This document shows positions 12,063-21,332 of a stretch of 64,000 nucleotides of DNA, one piece after another. How positions within the stretch are numbered: position 1 is the first letter of the stretch; every line of letters starts with the position of its first letter. The stretch is taken from assembly GCA_013368445.1 (NCBI GenBank), contig JAACJO010000004.1, forward strand, positions 2,046,001-2,110,000, written 5' to 3'. The translations under genes and the position numbers were made by a program. The notes beneath the pieces are model-generated. The model was not told where the DNA came from and ran no database searches. It saw nothing but the letters and a program-made list of their open reading frames with translations. The stretch is from Leucocoprinus leucothites. Its lineage: Eukaryota; Basidiomycota; Agaricomycetes; Agaricales; Agaricaceae.

Positions 12063-13428
12063 TTACTTGGTGCGAAGTACGTTCTGTTGCGTCACGATAT
12101 CCGACAACTTCGTGTCTGCTTTTGCTACCTCTTCCTCGAGCTTCTGCTGCACTATGTCGCTACCGCTGTTTGTCTCGGAAGACAATTTTCGTCTCGCCAT
12201 CTTGAGTTTTTCAATCGTGTTTCTGAGAAGTCGCGCGGCACGATCAAGCCAGGAGTACAAGCCTTGACCCGCCTTGGTCTTGAACAGCGGGCGTTTCTTG
12301 TTCCCCATCTCGTCTTGGATTTGCAGTAACCTCGGCTTCAAGGACAGAGTCTCGATAATTGTCCACGCAGACGAATAGGTATTGTCGAATCGCCCATTCT
12401 TCGCTTTCTTGTCGATCAGAACTTTCCAGTAATTCCGACGGAGCTCATCCTCTTTTTTCGTACCGACGTTGGGAGCTTGGATCTCGTCCCAGTGAGTGGA
12501 TACAAGACAAACGCTGCTGTAGGCATCACTTCCACATATCTTCTTGAAGATGTCGAGATTCTGGAGGCGGGTGTTCGTCATTCGATTATCGGTTATGTTA
12601 TGCAAATAAAGGACGCCCGATAGCATCCTTCGGTCTTGGTATCTAGTCGGATCATGGTCAATAAGTGGAGAGTAATAAAATAAAAAATTAGAGCCAACGT
12701 CTGAAGTAGCCAAGACGCTATCCTGCTTAAGATCTCCCCTTCATGTCTGTACGTGTCATCGAACCCAGGCGTATCGACAAAATGAAACTCGCGTCCTCGA
12801 GGACCCTGGCATTTAAATACATTTATATCGTCGGTATGTGATCGCAAACTGTGGCCAACTTGTACGTCGTCGTTCCCGGTGGCAACTTTGATGAACTACA
12901 CTACCTTGAGACAGTGATATGCTTGAACAAAAGAAAGACACTCACATTGCTTTTCCCGGCGCCAGTTGGGCCCATAACGCTGGATTCCAGGCCGTTAGTG
13001 CATGGACTCCCAAAAAGCACCATCCGATGAGAACATACATGATAATTATCGGATGATTGTGGGAGTCGGTGGCAGGTGTAGATGAGTTGTCGGAACGAAG
13101 GCTGGAAGACGTTATGCTGCTGCTTGAGGTATCGAAGGCATCCTGCGTTGAGCCTTGAGTAGAAACATAGCTACTACTAGAAACGCTTTCTCTGCGGACA
13201 CTGTAGGAAGACAGAGGACTGGGAATGGACTCGGTTGGAGTGAAGTTGATTCCCGGGGTTATAGAGTTCGCACTGTAATAGGTGGAATTGGAGCTGGTTG
13301 AGGTGCCATTCGAGCCCTGGCTTGGAGATGGCGTTAGCTGAGAAGGATTCGTCCAAGGATGCTGAATCAAAATCAGTCCAAGGTCCCAAGATTGGTTAGC
13401 TAAAACATACATTCTGTCTATCAGACAT
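12063..13428 (-). CDS. P-loop GTPase family protein A
   Basis: Predicted cytosolic GTP-binding protein of a fungal AIG1/GIMAP-like G-domain group. Exons 13428-13411, 13361-13039, 12979-12946, 12895-12699 and 12642-12063 sum to 1152 bases (383 residues). A Ser/Thr-rich leader of about 105 residues precedes the G domain. Motifs: Walker A/G1 'GPTGAGKSN' in a 34-base exon, G3 'DTPGFDD' in a 197-base exon, 'GVLYLHNITDNRM', and the likely G4 substitute 'STHWD' with its Asp. The C-terminal half is helical and ends in a coiled coil ('KLEEEVAKADTKL'). Tandem with GTPase B in the same orientation. Hydrolysis and guanine specificity are family-based inference. No TM segment or signal peptide. Confidence 0.8.
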
Positions 13429-14021
13429 GGTTTGATAGTCTGACAGAATTCGTCAACGTTCGACCGGACACGAGAAGCGAGAGCGGATGCAGCGTGGTAG
13501 GAACCAAACGGGTTTGACTCAAGGCTCAGAGCTCTAAATCTTATCGAGCAGAACGGTACTTTCTGGTGGATGATGCAACAAGTCTGATGATATTGTCAGA
13601 GAGACCTGCAGAACATATTTATATCTGAAAACGTGCCTGTAGCATGTTCTGCCATGCTGCAGTGCAATTCACCAGTCGGCCAGAAAAGGAACAAGATTGA
13701 GGTCATAGGTTTGAAGGCGTTAATCAGCGCAGCCTGGAGGCTGAGAAGCTGTTCTTTTCTAATCAAAACGACGGCTTGATTTAAAATGTTTTGCGCGAGA
13801 CACTAAGTAAAAATAGCTCCCCTGAAAAAGCACATAATGCATGAGAGCCTTAATCGTAGCAACACACAGTACAAATACAGGATATTCAGTCAGGATAGCA
13901 CAAATAGCACTCCACTGACTTCGGTTTTGTTCATAAGGAGGTTCCGGCCTTCGTTGTCTCTCGTGCAGATCGTGATTTGCGAGAACGATAATGTTCAAGA
14001 CTGGAGTTATTTGAGCATTCG
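13429..14021. other. Intergenic between GTPases A and B
   Basis: Should contain the promoter of A and the 3' flank of B. No gene-like signal is convincing on either strand. Confidence 0.45.
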
Positions 14022-15298
14022 CTAACTAGAACAAGGTAAGAAAACTGACTGAAGAAGCGGGTTGCGGCGAAGAGACTGAGAGTCGAGTTGAGTTTTTATG
14101 CCATTCAATTCTTCATTTGCCTTGGCTTTCTCCTGTTCAAGGTACTTGATGCTGGAATTGTCGTCGGCTGACGTTGAAGACGAGCCTGCGAGGAGATTGA
14201 CAATCCGCTCAATCGCTTCCTTTAAAGAACTGGCAGCGCGGAAGAGCCAGGAGAGAAGAGTTCGCCCGGCCGTTGTTTCCGACAGCCTGAGGTGCTCGTC
14301 CCCCATCTCACGTTGGATTAAAAGTACCTTCTGCTCCAGTGGAAGGGATCTGACAACGTCCCATGCGCTGATATGAGTATTGTGAAATCGCAATGGCTTT
14401 GAGCCGAGGTCGACAAGGGGCTTCCAGAACGTTTCGCAAAGGTCCTTTTCTTTCTTTTCGCACTCGGTGGCATCATATCCTGGTTGTGATGCCACGTGGT
14501 CCCAGTGCGTCGTTACAAGGCCAGTGGTAGAGAATGCATCTCTACCACAAATTTTCTGGAAAATATCGAGTGTTCGGACGGCTGAATGTGGCATTCGATT
14601 CGCAGTTATCGAGTGTAGGTAAAGAACCCCAGATAGTTTCGTGCCGGCCTGATATCTATGAAGGATTAAGCAAGAGGCATCGAGGTTCCGATTGAACGAA
14701 CGAACGTTTTAAGAAGCCAGTTTGCAATTAGCTCTAATATTTGAGTGTCGTCCTTGTATGTATCATCGAAACCTGGAGTGTCGACGAAACAAACATCGCA
14801 GTCCCGGGTAGGGTGTTTACACCATACCGCTTGGATATCCTGAGTACAAGAAGATAATGATTCTCCAATCTGAACATCAACACCGGTGGCGGCCTTAATA
14901 AACTATTCATTTGATGTTAGGTCGCAGATGGGATTCTGAAACATTTCGTACACTGACCGAACTCTTTCCGGCACCTGTGGGTCCCATTACGCTGGGTCGA
15001 GTTGAAGATTAGTAGTCTTCGAGAGCCTAAAAGTAAGATGGTGACTTACGCAATGATTATTGCATTGTTAGGCTGTGAGCGGCTCTCGGAGCTCATGGAG
15101 AAATTCGAGGACACATCAAGAGAAGGAGATAAGCTGTTAGCAGTGTAGTAGCTCTCATTCGTGCTGGAAATAGTGGATTCGCTCGGTGACGATGGTATAT
15201 TGACGGACTAGATATATAGGTCAGTTAAGCAGGATACTAAATTCAAAGGCTGATAGTACGCGCACCGTTCTGCGAGACTTGGGACGGCGAAAACCCAT
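14022..15298 (-). CDS. P-loop GTPase family protein B
   Basis: Closest in layout to A. Exons 15298-15266, 15207-15050, 14991-14958, 14902-14706 and 14655-14022 total 1056 bases (351 residues). A short basic start ('RRPKSRRT') and a Ser-rich leader precede 'VMGPTGAGKSS' (34-base exon), then 'SFIKAATG' is read across the junction, G3 'DTPGFDD' (197-base exon), 'LSGVLYLHSITANRM' and the G4-like 'TTHWD'. The C-terminal helical region carries 'AASSLKEAIERIVNLL' and a terminal coil. The leader differs from A while the G domain is strongly conserved, suggesting faster divergence outside the nucleotide-binding core. Cellular role unknown; guanine binding is inferred from motifs. Confidence 0.8.
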
Positions 15299-15780
15299 CG
15301 TAGCGTAGAGTGTGCGGGAACAATCTTGCGGTTAGAAACAACTGGGCTGTAGACAACGTGAATACCAGCAGCCAACCTCATGTCCTGTCACATCGTCCGT
15401 CCTCTCGAGTAACGATGAGCGGAAAGACCCTCATTTCAATGTATGGAAGTCACAGAATATGAGATGCAGAAGTGAGTATAACGAAAACGTTGATCGATAT
15501 TCATGGATCATGTTCAAACTCTCGTCGCCGCGCCCACGTATAATTTATGTATTTGTAACTTATTTGTGGTCAGGGTCGCACACAACCCAGGTGGCAAAGA
15601 ATCACTCGATAAGGAGGGCTCACACGAGAGGGTGGCGATCACGTGCGGTGACATTTCTGTGACATCAGGCAATGCACCACGAAGATAATACTTAGATTAA
15701 ATGCATTCTATGTATTGTCAATCAAAGCTCAACTCCGAGCATTTCATTACTATATATTCGTCTATGCAAGGCTAGGACCC
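15299..15780. other. Intergenic, GTPase B promoter side
   Basis: No gene recognised; short plus-strand frames at 15459-15688 overlap each other and show no motif. It borders a transposase relic and may contain decayed transposon flank. No clear terminal inverted repeats were seen by eye. Confidence 0.4.
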
Positions 15781-16130
15781 TCAACAATCCTTGAGAACAG
15801 TCATAGGAATGACTCGGTGACCGCAATATTTTTTGCTAGCCCATGCAGCTTGGGCTCCGTCAAGGCCTTTTCTGTAGGCATCTGCAAATCGTAAAGAACA
15901 CGTCGCAAATCTGGGGGCTGGATGGTCAGAGTTGGCACATCCAATTATATAAACAACCTACCGATGAATACTTATTATTGGCACAGCCTTCAGGGAGGCC
16001 AAGGTATTTTTCTTCAAATCATCTTCACTTGAAGATGCAGGAAGTAACCTATACAGCCTCTTTGCATACCCCCAGCACTCCTCAATGGGATTGAGCTCAC
16101 AGTGAATTTCAAAGGAAATAAGAAGTAAGC
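15781..16130 (-). pseudogene. DDE transposase relic (3' fragment)
   Basis: Reading the minus strand from about 16105 gives 'HCELNPIEECWGYAKRLYR', the block around the last catalytic acidic residue of a DDE-superfamily transposase common in agaricomycetes, followed by 'SSSEDDLKKNTLASLKAVP'. After a likely intron (about 15975-15925) it continues 'RFADAYRKGLDGAQAAWASK', then 'GHRVIP', to a stop at 15781-15783. The N-terminal DNA-binding part and the first two catalytic acids are not recognisable upstream, so this is a truncated, presumably inactive copy. It sits between GTPases B and C in the recombination-prone cluster. The family match is from remembered motif patterns, not from a search. Confidence 0.7.
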
Positions 16131-16520
16131 TTGCGTGATTGAGAGGCAGTTATGAGGCTCATCTCGCAGTAAATACACTGGGGCATCCTGGAATCGAGGT
16201 ATTGAAGAAAACTGACCGCAACAAAAGTTTCCTTTATATCTAAGCTACATTTTCTTGGAGGCACAATTTTTTTATCTAGGTCAGAGGCCGTGCCCCACAT
16301 ATTTCTTATGTTTTCATGCCATTTGTCACGCTCGAGGTCATGTGATCACCACCCTCTCGTGTGAGCTCTACCTTAGTAAAGTTGTCCTGGCCGTCAACTA
16401 CTCGGAAGCACAGTGCCCCTGCTCTCTTTCTATCTTCCTCTCAAACACTACTTGACTATAATTTTTTACCGCTGGATTTGGAGCATATTTATTGTTATTG
16501 AGCGAAACTGACCGAACTAC
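16131..16520. other. Intergenic, 3' of GTPase C
   Basis: AT-rich. May include further decayed transposon sequence, but no protein match can be followed beyond the relic at 15781-16130. Confidence 0.35.
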
Positions 16521-17317
16521 TTAATTACGCTTCATCAAGGCTTCCACAATCGACATGGCGGGGTCGGGTGTCCTCAAGTCGAAACGCATCACTCGAGATA
16601 CAACACTTCCTGAAGGAAGAGTGTCCCAATATTTCTGAAGTTCTCGCTCCCGCTCCTCTCCCGTTGCCTCTGATTTGAGTAAATCCCACATCGTGGTGAC
16701 CAAGACTATACGATTTGGAAAACCCTTGATAGACTGCTCGCACAGTTTTCGCAGGAGGACTAGATGTTGTATTGGAGGGTTAGAGAGCTTGAGATCCGTA
16801 ATGCGGTGGAGATACAGGACGCCGGAGATCTTGAGGTTTTTCGAGGCACTTGGAAAATATTATATATGAAACCGCAGCATCCTGCAAGTATTCACTTACG
16901 CTTTCTTCAGCCACTCTTCAAGTTTTTTAGCCATCTTCTCCTCGTCACGGTCAAAATCAAATCCTGGCGCCTCTACAAAAATGACCTGTTGCTCAACCTC
17001 GTTCCCGTCAAGGCGAACTCGGAAGTCCACGTATTGGACATCAAGCGACTTTGGTTTGAGACCATGACCAACTTCGACTCTGGATTCCTTCACGGCGTTG
17101 TTGATGAACTTGCATGCTTGTGAGTAGCATTTGCCTTCTAAAAGTGAAAAAAACGCTACCGTGCTTTTACCGACTCCGGTCAGACCAATAACACTGGATG
17201 AATCTCACTGAGTGACTTTTGAGCGTAGGAGCTGTAGAGAAGGCGAACATACGCGATTATGATATGGTTTTCTTCTATGTTGTCGAGCTTCGCGCGCTTG
17301 GAGGACGACGATCCCAT
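16521..17317 (-). CDS. P-loop GTPase family protein C (short form)
   Basis: Shortest complete member: exons 17317-17253, 17193-17160, 17108-16900 and 16848-16521 total 636 bases (211 residues). It starts 'MGSSSSKRAKLDN' and reaches the Walker A loop 'GLTGVGKST' within 35 residues. The next exon is 209 bases. G3 is altered to 'EAPGFD', with Glu for the usual Asp and Ala for Thr. The 'YLHRITD' block follows, but the usual 'NRM' is changed to 'LKL'. G4-like 'TTMWD' is kept, while the C-terminal coiled coil of the relatives is absent. Either a divergent nucleotide binder or one with weakened hydrolysis. Divergent from GTPase D across a 365-base shared promoter. Confidence 0.75.
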
Positions 17318-19655
17318 ATCTTTAAAAAATGGAGAGTAAAATGCTGCACGGAGGGTCATTAAGATGGTCAAAAGTCTTGATACATCGTTCATAAAGTGCC
17401 AGCTTCGGGGGATGGGCACTGATGGAACTGTAGATTCCACATTCGAATCGATCGGTCCAACCTCATGGATGCGGTGAGGCCGCCAAACTCCGCAAGGACT
17501 GGAACTTCCGGCAGCCATGCAGCCATGAAGTCGAACTCTGATCAATTGCAGACCCCAAAAGGCGTGGCTGATTGGGTTGAAGCCACTCAGCCGCACCGAG
17601 GAATGACGCAGTCTGCAGCGCTTTCTACAGCTCATTCATGCTCTTTACTCTTCCTCGAGTCGATTCAACTCTCCCAAATCCAATGGCTTCCCAGTCCAGA
17701 GCCCGTCCCCCCGTCCCTCCGCCGTCTCTTCAGTCCGGATCAACCTCTCACGCACCGATAGATAGAGTGACTCCCCATGATAACCCGTACGTTGATCTCA
17801 TTAGAGAGCGCAGACATTGGCTAAAGTACCCTAGGCCCCCAGATCCCCGACCTCAGACGTCGCGTACCTCAGGAAGACACGCAGAACGACATGTTGTACA
17901 ACATGACGAGTCATCAAATAGCCATCGCGACCCAGTGCCACAGCATAATCAGCGACGAGCGGAAAAATCTAGCACATATCCTCAATCATCCGCCTCCTTC
18001 CCGAAAGGCCCAACCGAACCCGGCCAGAACACTCCTCGAAAGCTGGGAAGCATCTCTCAAACATCTATCGCTGGCGGAAGTAGTGTAGGACATATCGCTA
18101 CGGAACCCCCACTATATGAAGAGTCGAGCTTGCGGAATTCGTAAGTGTCTTCTGTCATTGCCTTGACAAATTGTAAGCCCATTATTTCCCGGAACCAAAG
18201 ACCGACGCGTCAGGAAGGGTCATTCGAGTTAACAGACTCAACTCCGAGCGATAGCCACCCACGAGCTACCGCTATGCAAGGTAAGCTTCTCAAGGAGCTA
18301 TGATGCGATAAAACTTATTTTTAAGCGATAGATCATACCTTTTTGAAATTGTAATTACTGAGATATTCAATATCTCTGCATTATCTGATGACATTCTTCC
18401 CCCAGTGTTAATTCGCTCCTTACGTTTGGTTCTGGCTCCAAGCAGGTATGTACGACATTAATCTTTGCCAAGTCCCTCTTCCTCACGATATGCCAGGCTC
18501 GAGATACGGTGGTCTCACAACAACACAGGGCTTCAAGCGAAACCTTGAGCAACTTCAAACCGGACGCGAGCAGTAGCCACCAAGAGGATCCAAGCCTTGT
18601 ACGACTAGAGCAACTGAAAGAAAGTGATACGTTGATCGCGTAAATATCAGTATCGTCGGATTTCGAGGCATTGCTGATTCCATTTGATAGGTTGATGGGA
18701 CCCACTGGAGCAGGAAAGAGTTCAGTAAGTCCAATACCTGCAAGTTTAACGTTATGCTCTCATCCGTTCATACTATCAAGTTTATTAGCAAGGCCACAGG
18801 TCGAGACATTGGTGTGGGACACGACTTGCAATCTTTCACGGACGACGTGAGGGCTCTTAGAGTACGAGTCCCAGGGACGAACGAGGATGTCATCCTAGTC
18901 GATACACCTGGGTTTGACGATACCCACAAATCCGATTACGAGATCCTCCGACTCATTGCGAAATGGTTGGAACAAACGTAAGTGTAGATATCATTTCATC
19001 GGCATCGGTAATAGCTCAAACTTGATGTAGGGGCTTGAGGAACATCCACCTTCGTGGGGTCTTGTACCTTCACCGAATCACTGATAACCGCATGGCGGGC
19101 ACACCTCTGAGAAATCTGGACCTATTCGAGAAGATCTGTGGGTCCAAGTGGTTCAGTCGAGTAGTGCTTGTAACGACTATGTGGGACGACCTCCCGAACG
19201 AGAAAATCGGGGAACCACGCGAAGCAGAGCTCAAGAGCAGCTTCTGGAGGGGGATGATCGACCGAGGCTCTCGGACGATACGCCACAATAATGACAGCGA
19301 CTCAGCGTGGAGAATCCTTAAACTCCTCCTCGAGATGTCAGAGGGGTCCGAATTGCCAGAGATCAAGCCGGCGCAGATGAAGTTGAGGCCTCAGCTTCAA
19401 AAAGAGACGGCTGACAAGGGAAAGGCACTGCCGAAGACTGATGCCGGCTACGAGCTGTATTCCCAGATTGACGAGATGGAAAGGAAGCGGAGAGGTTTCA
19501 TCGAGACGCTTGATAAGCAGCTAGTTCGACCTGATACAGATAGCGAGGTCAAGCGTATTCTGCAGGATCAGCGTGCTCAGTTGCAACAAGAGAGCGCGGC
19601 CGCTGCGGGGGACTTAGGTGCATTGAAGCTGGCGGCTCCTCAGCGATTTCTCAGG
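17035..19655. repeat. Segmental duplication, copy 1 (C 5' end, promoter, D)
   Basis: This stretch recurs at about 55235-57812 in the same orientation, with most bases identical in the D coding part and more changes in leader, introns and promoter. It spans the first exons of GTPase C, the bidirectional promoter and D up to the last ten codons. The match ends abruptly after the codons for 'APQR'. Confidence 0.9.
17318..17682. promoter_or_regulatory. Bidirectional promoter, GTPases C and D
   Basis: 365 bases separate the divergent ATGs. The region is duplicated upstream of the GTPase-kinase fusion (55507-55861), where long blocks are kept with scattered changes, so shared regulation of D and H is plausible. 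No specific factor site can be named. Confidence 0.55.
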
Positions 19656-19682
19656 TCTATAAAAGCAAAGAAATGGTTCTAA
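17683..19682 (+). CDS. P-loop GTPase family protein D
   Basis: Eight exons (17683-17786, 17835-18140, 18201-18280, 18406-18445, 18529-18639, 18691-18724, 18781-18977, 19031-19682), 1524 bases, 507 residues. A Pro/Ser/Arg-rich disordered leader of about 210 residues is followed by 'LMGPTGAGKSS' in the 34-base exon, G3 'DTPGFDD' in the 197-base exon, 'GVLYLHRITDNRM' and 'TTMWDD'. The C-terminal region holds the peptide 'LLEMSEGSELPEIKPAQM' and a helical coil ('RILQDQRAQLQQES'), ending 'SIKAKKWF'. The first intron (48 bases) is a multiple of three and contains no stop, so it looks coding here; the 55-base counterpart in the copy H shows it is probably spliced. Near-identical to the N-terminal half of H. 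Confidence 0.85.
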
Positions 19683-20149
19683 TTATGTTTTCTGTCCCGC
19701 TCCTTCTAGTAGTTACATTTCGAAACTAAATTATCATGGTGTCAATGATGGAGGTTCACACCTTGAACAGTCGAAGAGGGGAAGGTGGCATCGGCACAAC
19801 CCTTGGAACTTAAGCTAGTAAGGTGTTGTGTCTAGTCCATCGCTAAAACACCAAAGCACGAGAATCCATCGTTTTCTACAGTAGCTTCCGAGTCGTGGGT
19901 GCTTTGTCTGGTTCTCGTATCGTGGATCAAAATCAATCGGTGGATCTTGTGACCGCCCCTGTCGGACTACGAGCACATGCAGGCGCTTGTGCTAACTCTG
20001 TGACTGTATGCTATTCCTCGAGGCTGCCTCATGTACTCAGGGTATCTCCGACCCCATGGAAAACGAGCAAGCAGCGCTTGCTTGTTGAATCCACTCCTTG
20101 CTCTTAAACCTACCCCCGGCTAAACAGCGACCCAACAACGACCAGATTC
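19683..20149. other. Intergenic between GTPases D and E
   Basis: 467 bases, promoter of E. No other signal seen. Confidence 0.45.
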
Positions 20150-21332
20150 ATGGCAGCAACGCCCATTAACGCTACCAAAGGCGTCAGACAGAATGACATT
20201 ATTGTTGCGTATGTTGGATCCTGCTTATACTTACTCCAACAACCAGTGCTGACTCTGGGGCTTTGCAGGTTCATGGGTCCGACTGGATCCGGAAAGAGTT
20301 TCGTGAGTCTGTTTTAACAGCTTCGAATTTTGGGCAACTCGAGCTCATGTATGCTATTAGTTCATCGACCTCTTGACCGGACAAGTGGGCCGCCGGGCTG
20401 GTAATACTCTGAAATCTGTAACAAGCGTTATTGAAGCCACCCGGATGCCTCTCCCCGGCGATCCCGAAAAGAGGGATATTGTCCTTGTCGATACTCCTGG
20501 CTTTGACGACACCACGAGGTCCGACATGGAGATCCTGAGCATGATCAGCGAGTGGCTGAAGAAAACGTACTTACCATTCGACGTCCCTGCATATAAAAAT
20601 GGTACTGAGTACATAAAAACAGATACGAGTCTAGCATTAAGCTTAGCGGGCTCATCTACCTACATCGTATCACGGATAACCGTATGGCTGGTAGTCCATA
20701 CAAGAACCTCCGCATGTTCGGAGAACTCTGCGGCGACCTCGTGATGACTCAGGTCGTTCTCGTAACCACTATGTGGGAGAGAGTCGCGGCAGATATTGGC
20801 AGAGCAAGGGAAGAAGAACTCAAGGCTTCGTTCTGGAAAGCTCTCATCAACAGAGGCTCAAACGTCGACTCCCTGAAAACAGCGACACCTGAGGAAGCCT
20901 GGCGTGTCGTCCAGGAAGTGGTGGACAGGCGACTGAAGAAGGAGGCAGCTGAAGTGGTTTTATTGCAAGAAGAGCTCGTCGACAATGGGGTCAAGCTCAA
21001 CGAAACCCACGCTGGCAAGGCGTTGTATACAGATCTTCAAAAACAACTGGCAGAGCAAAAAGAGTCGATGAAATCTTTAATCGCTCAAGTGGAAAAGTCA
21101 AACGATCCACATTTGACGAAGGAGTTGAAGAAGGAATACGACAGAATTCAGAAAGACTTTGACCGCACTTTCCTTGAGGCAGAGACATTGAAGCGCTCTC
21201 TCTTGGATAAAATTATGTCGTTCCTTTTTTCAAAGGCGACCAAATCAGTAAGTCGTTCCTTCTACCTCGACAACATGGTGTTTAATCACCGTTCATCCTT
21301 AGAAAGCAGTCAAGGTGCCAAGTTCATCTTGA
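20150..21332 (+). CDS. P-loop GTPase family protein E
   Basis: Exons 20150-20208, 20269-20302, 20361-20566, 20635-21247 and 21303-21332 total 942 bases (313 residues). The leader is only about 20 residues. Walker A 'GPTGSGKSF' again fills a 34-base exon. The next exon, 206 bases, carries G3 'DTPGFDD'; then 'SGLIYLHRITDNRM' and G4-like 'TTMWE', in which the usual Asp after Trp is Glu. The C-terminal third is a strongly charged coiled coil ('LQKQLAEQKESMKS', 'RIQKDFDRTFLEAETLKRSL'). Co-oriented with D and diverged from it well beyond the D/H pair. The Asp-to-Glu change may reduce guanine selectivity; that is inference. Confidence 0.8.

Noticed and set aside
15459..15688. Short plus-strand frames between GTPase B and the transposase relic
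   Set aside because: Two overlapping frames without motifs in DNA that is probably decayed transposon flank.
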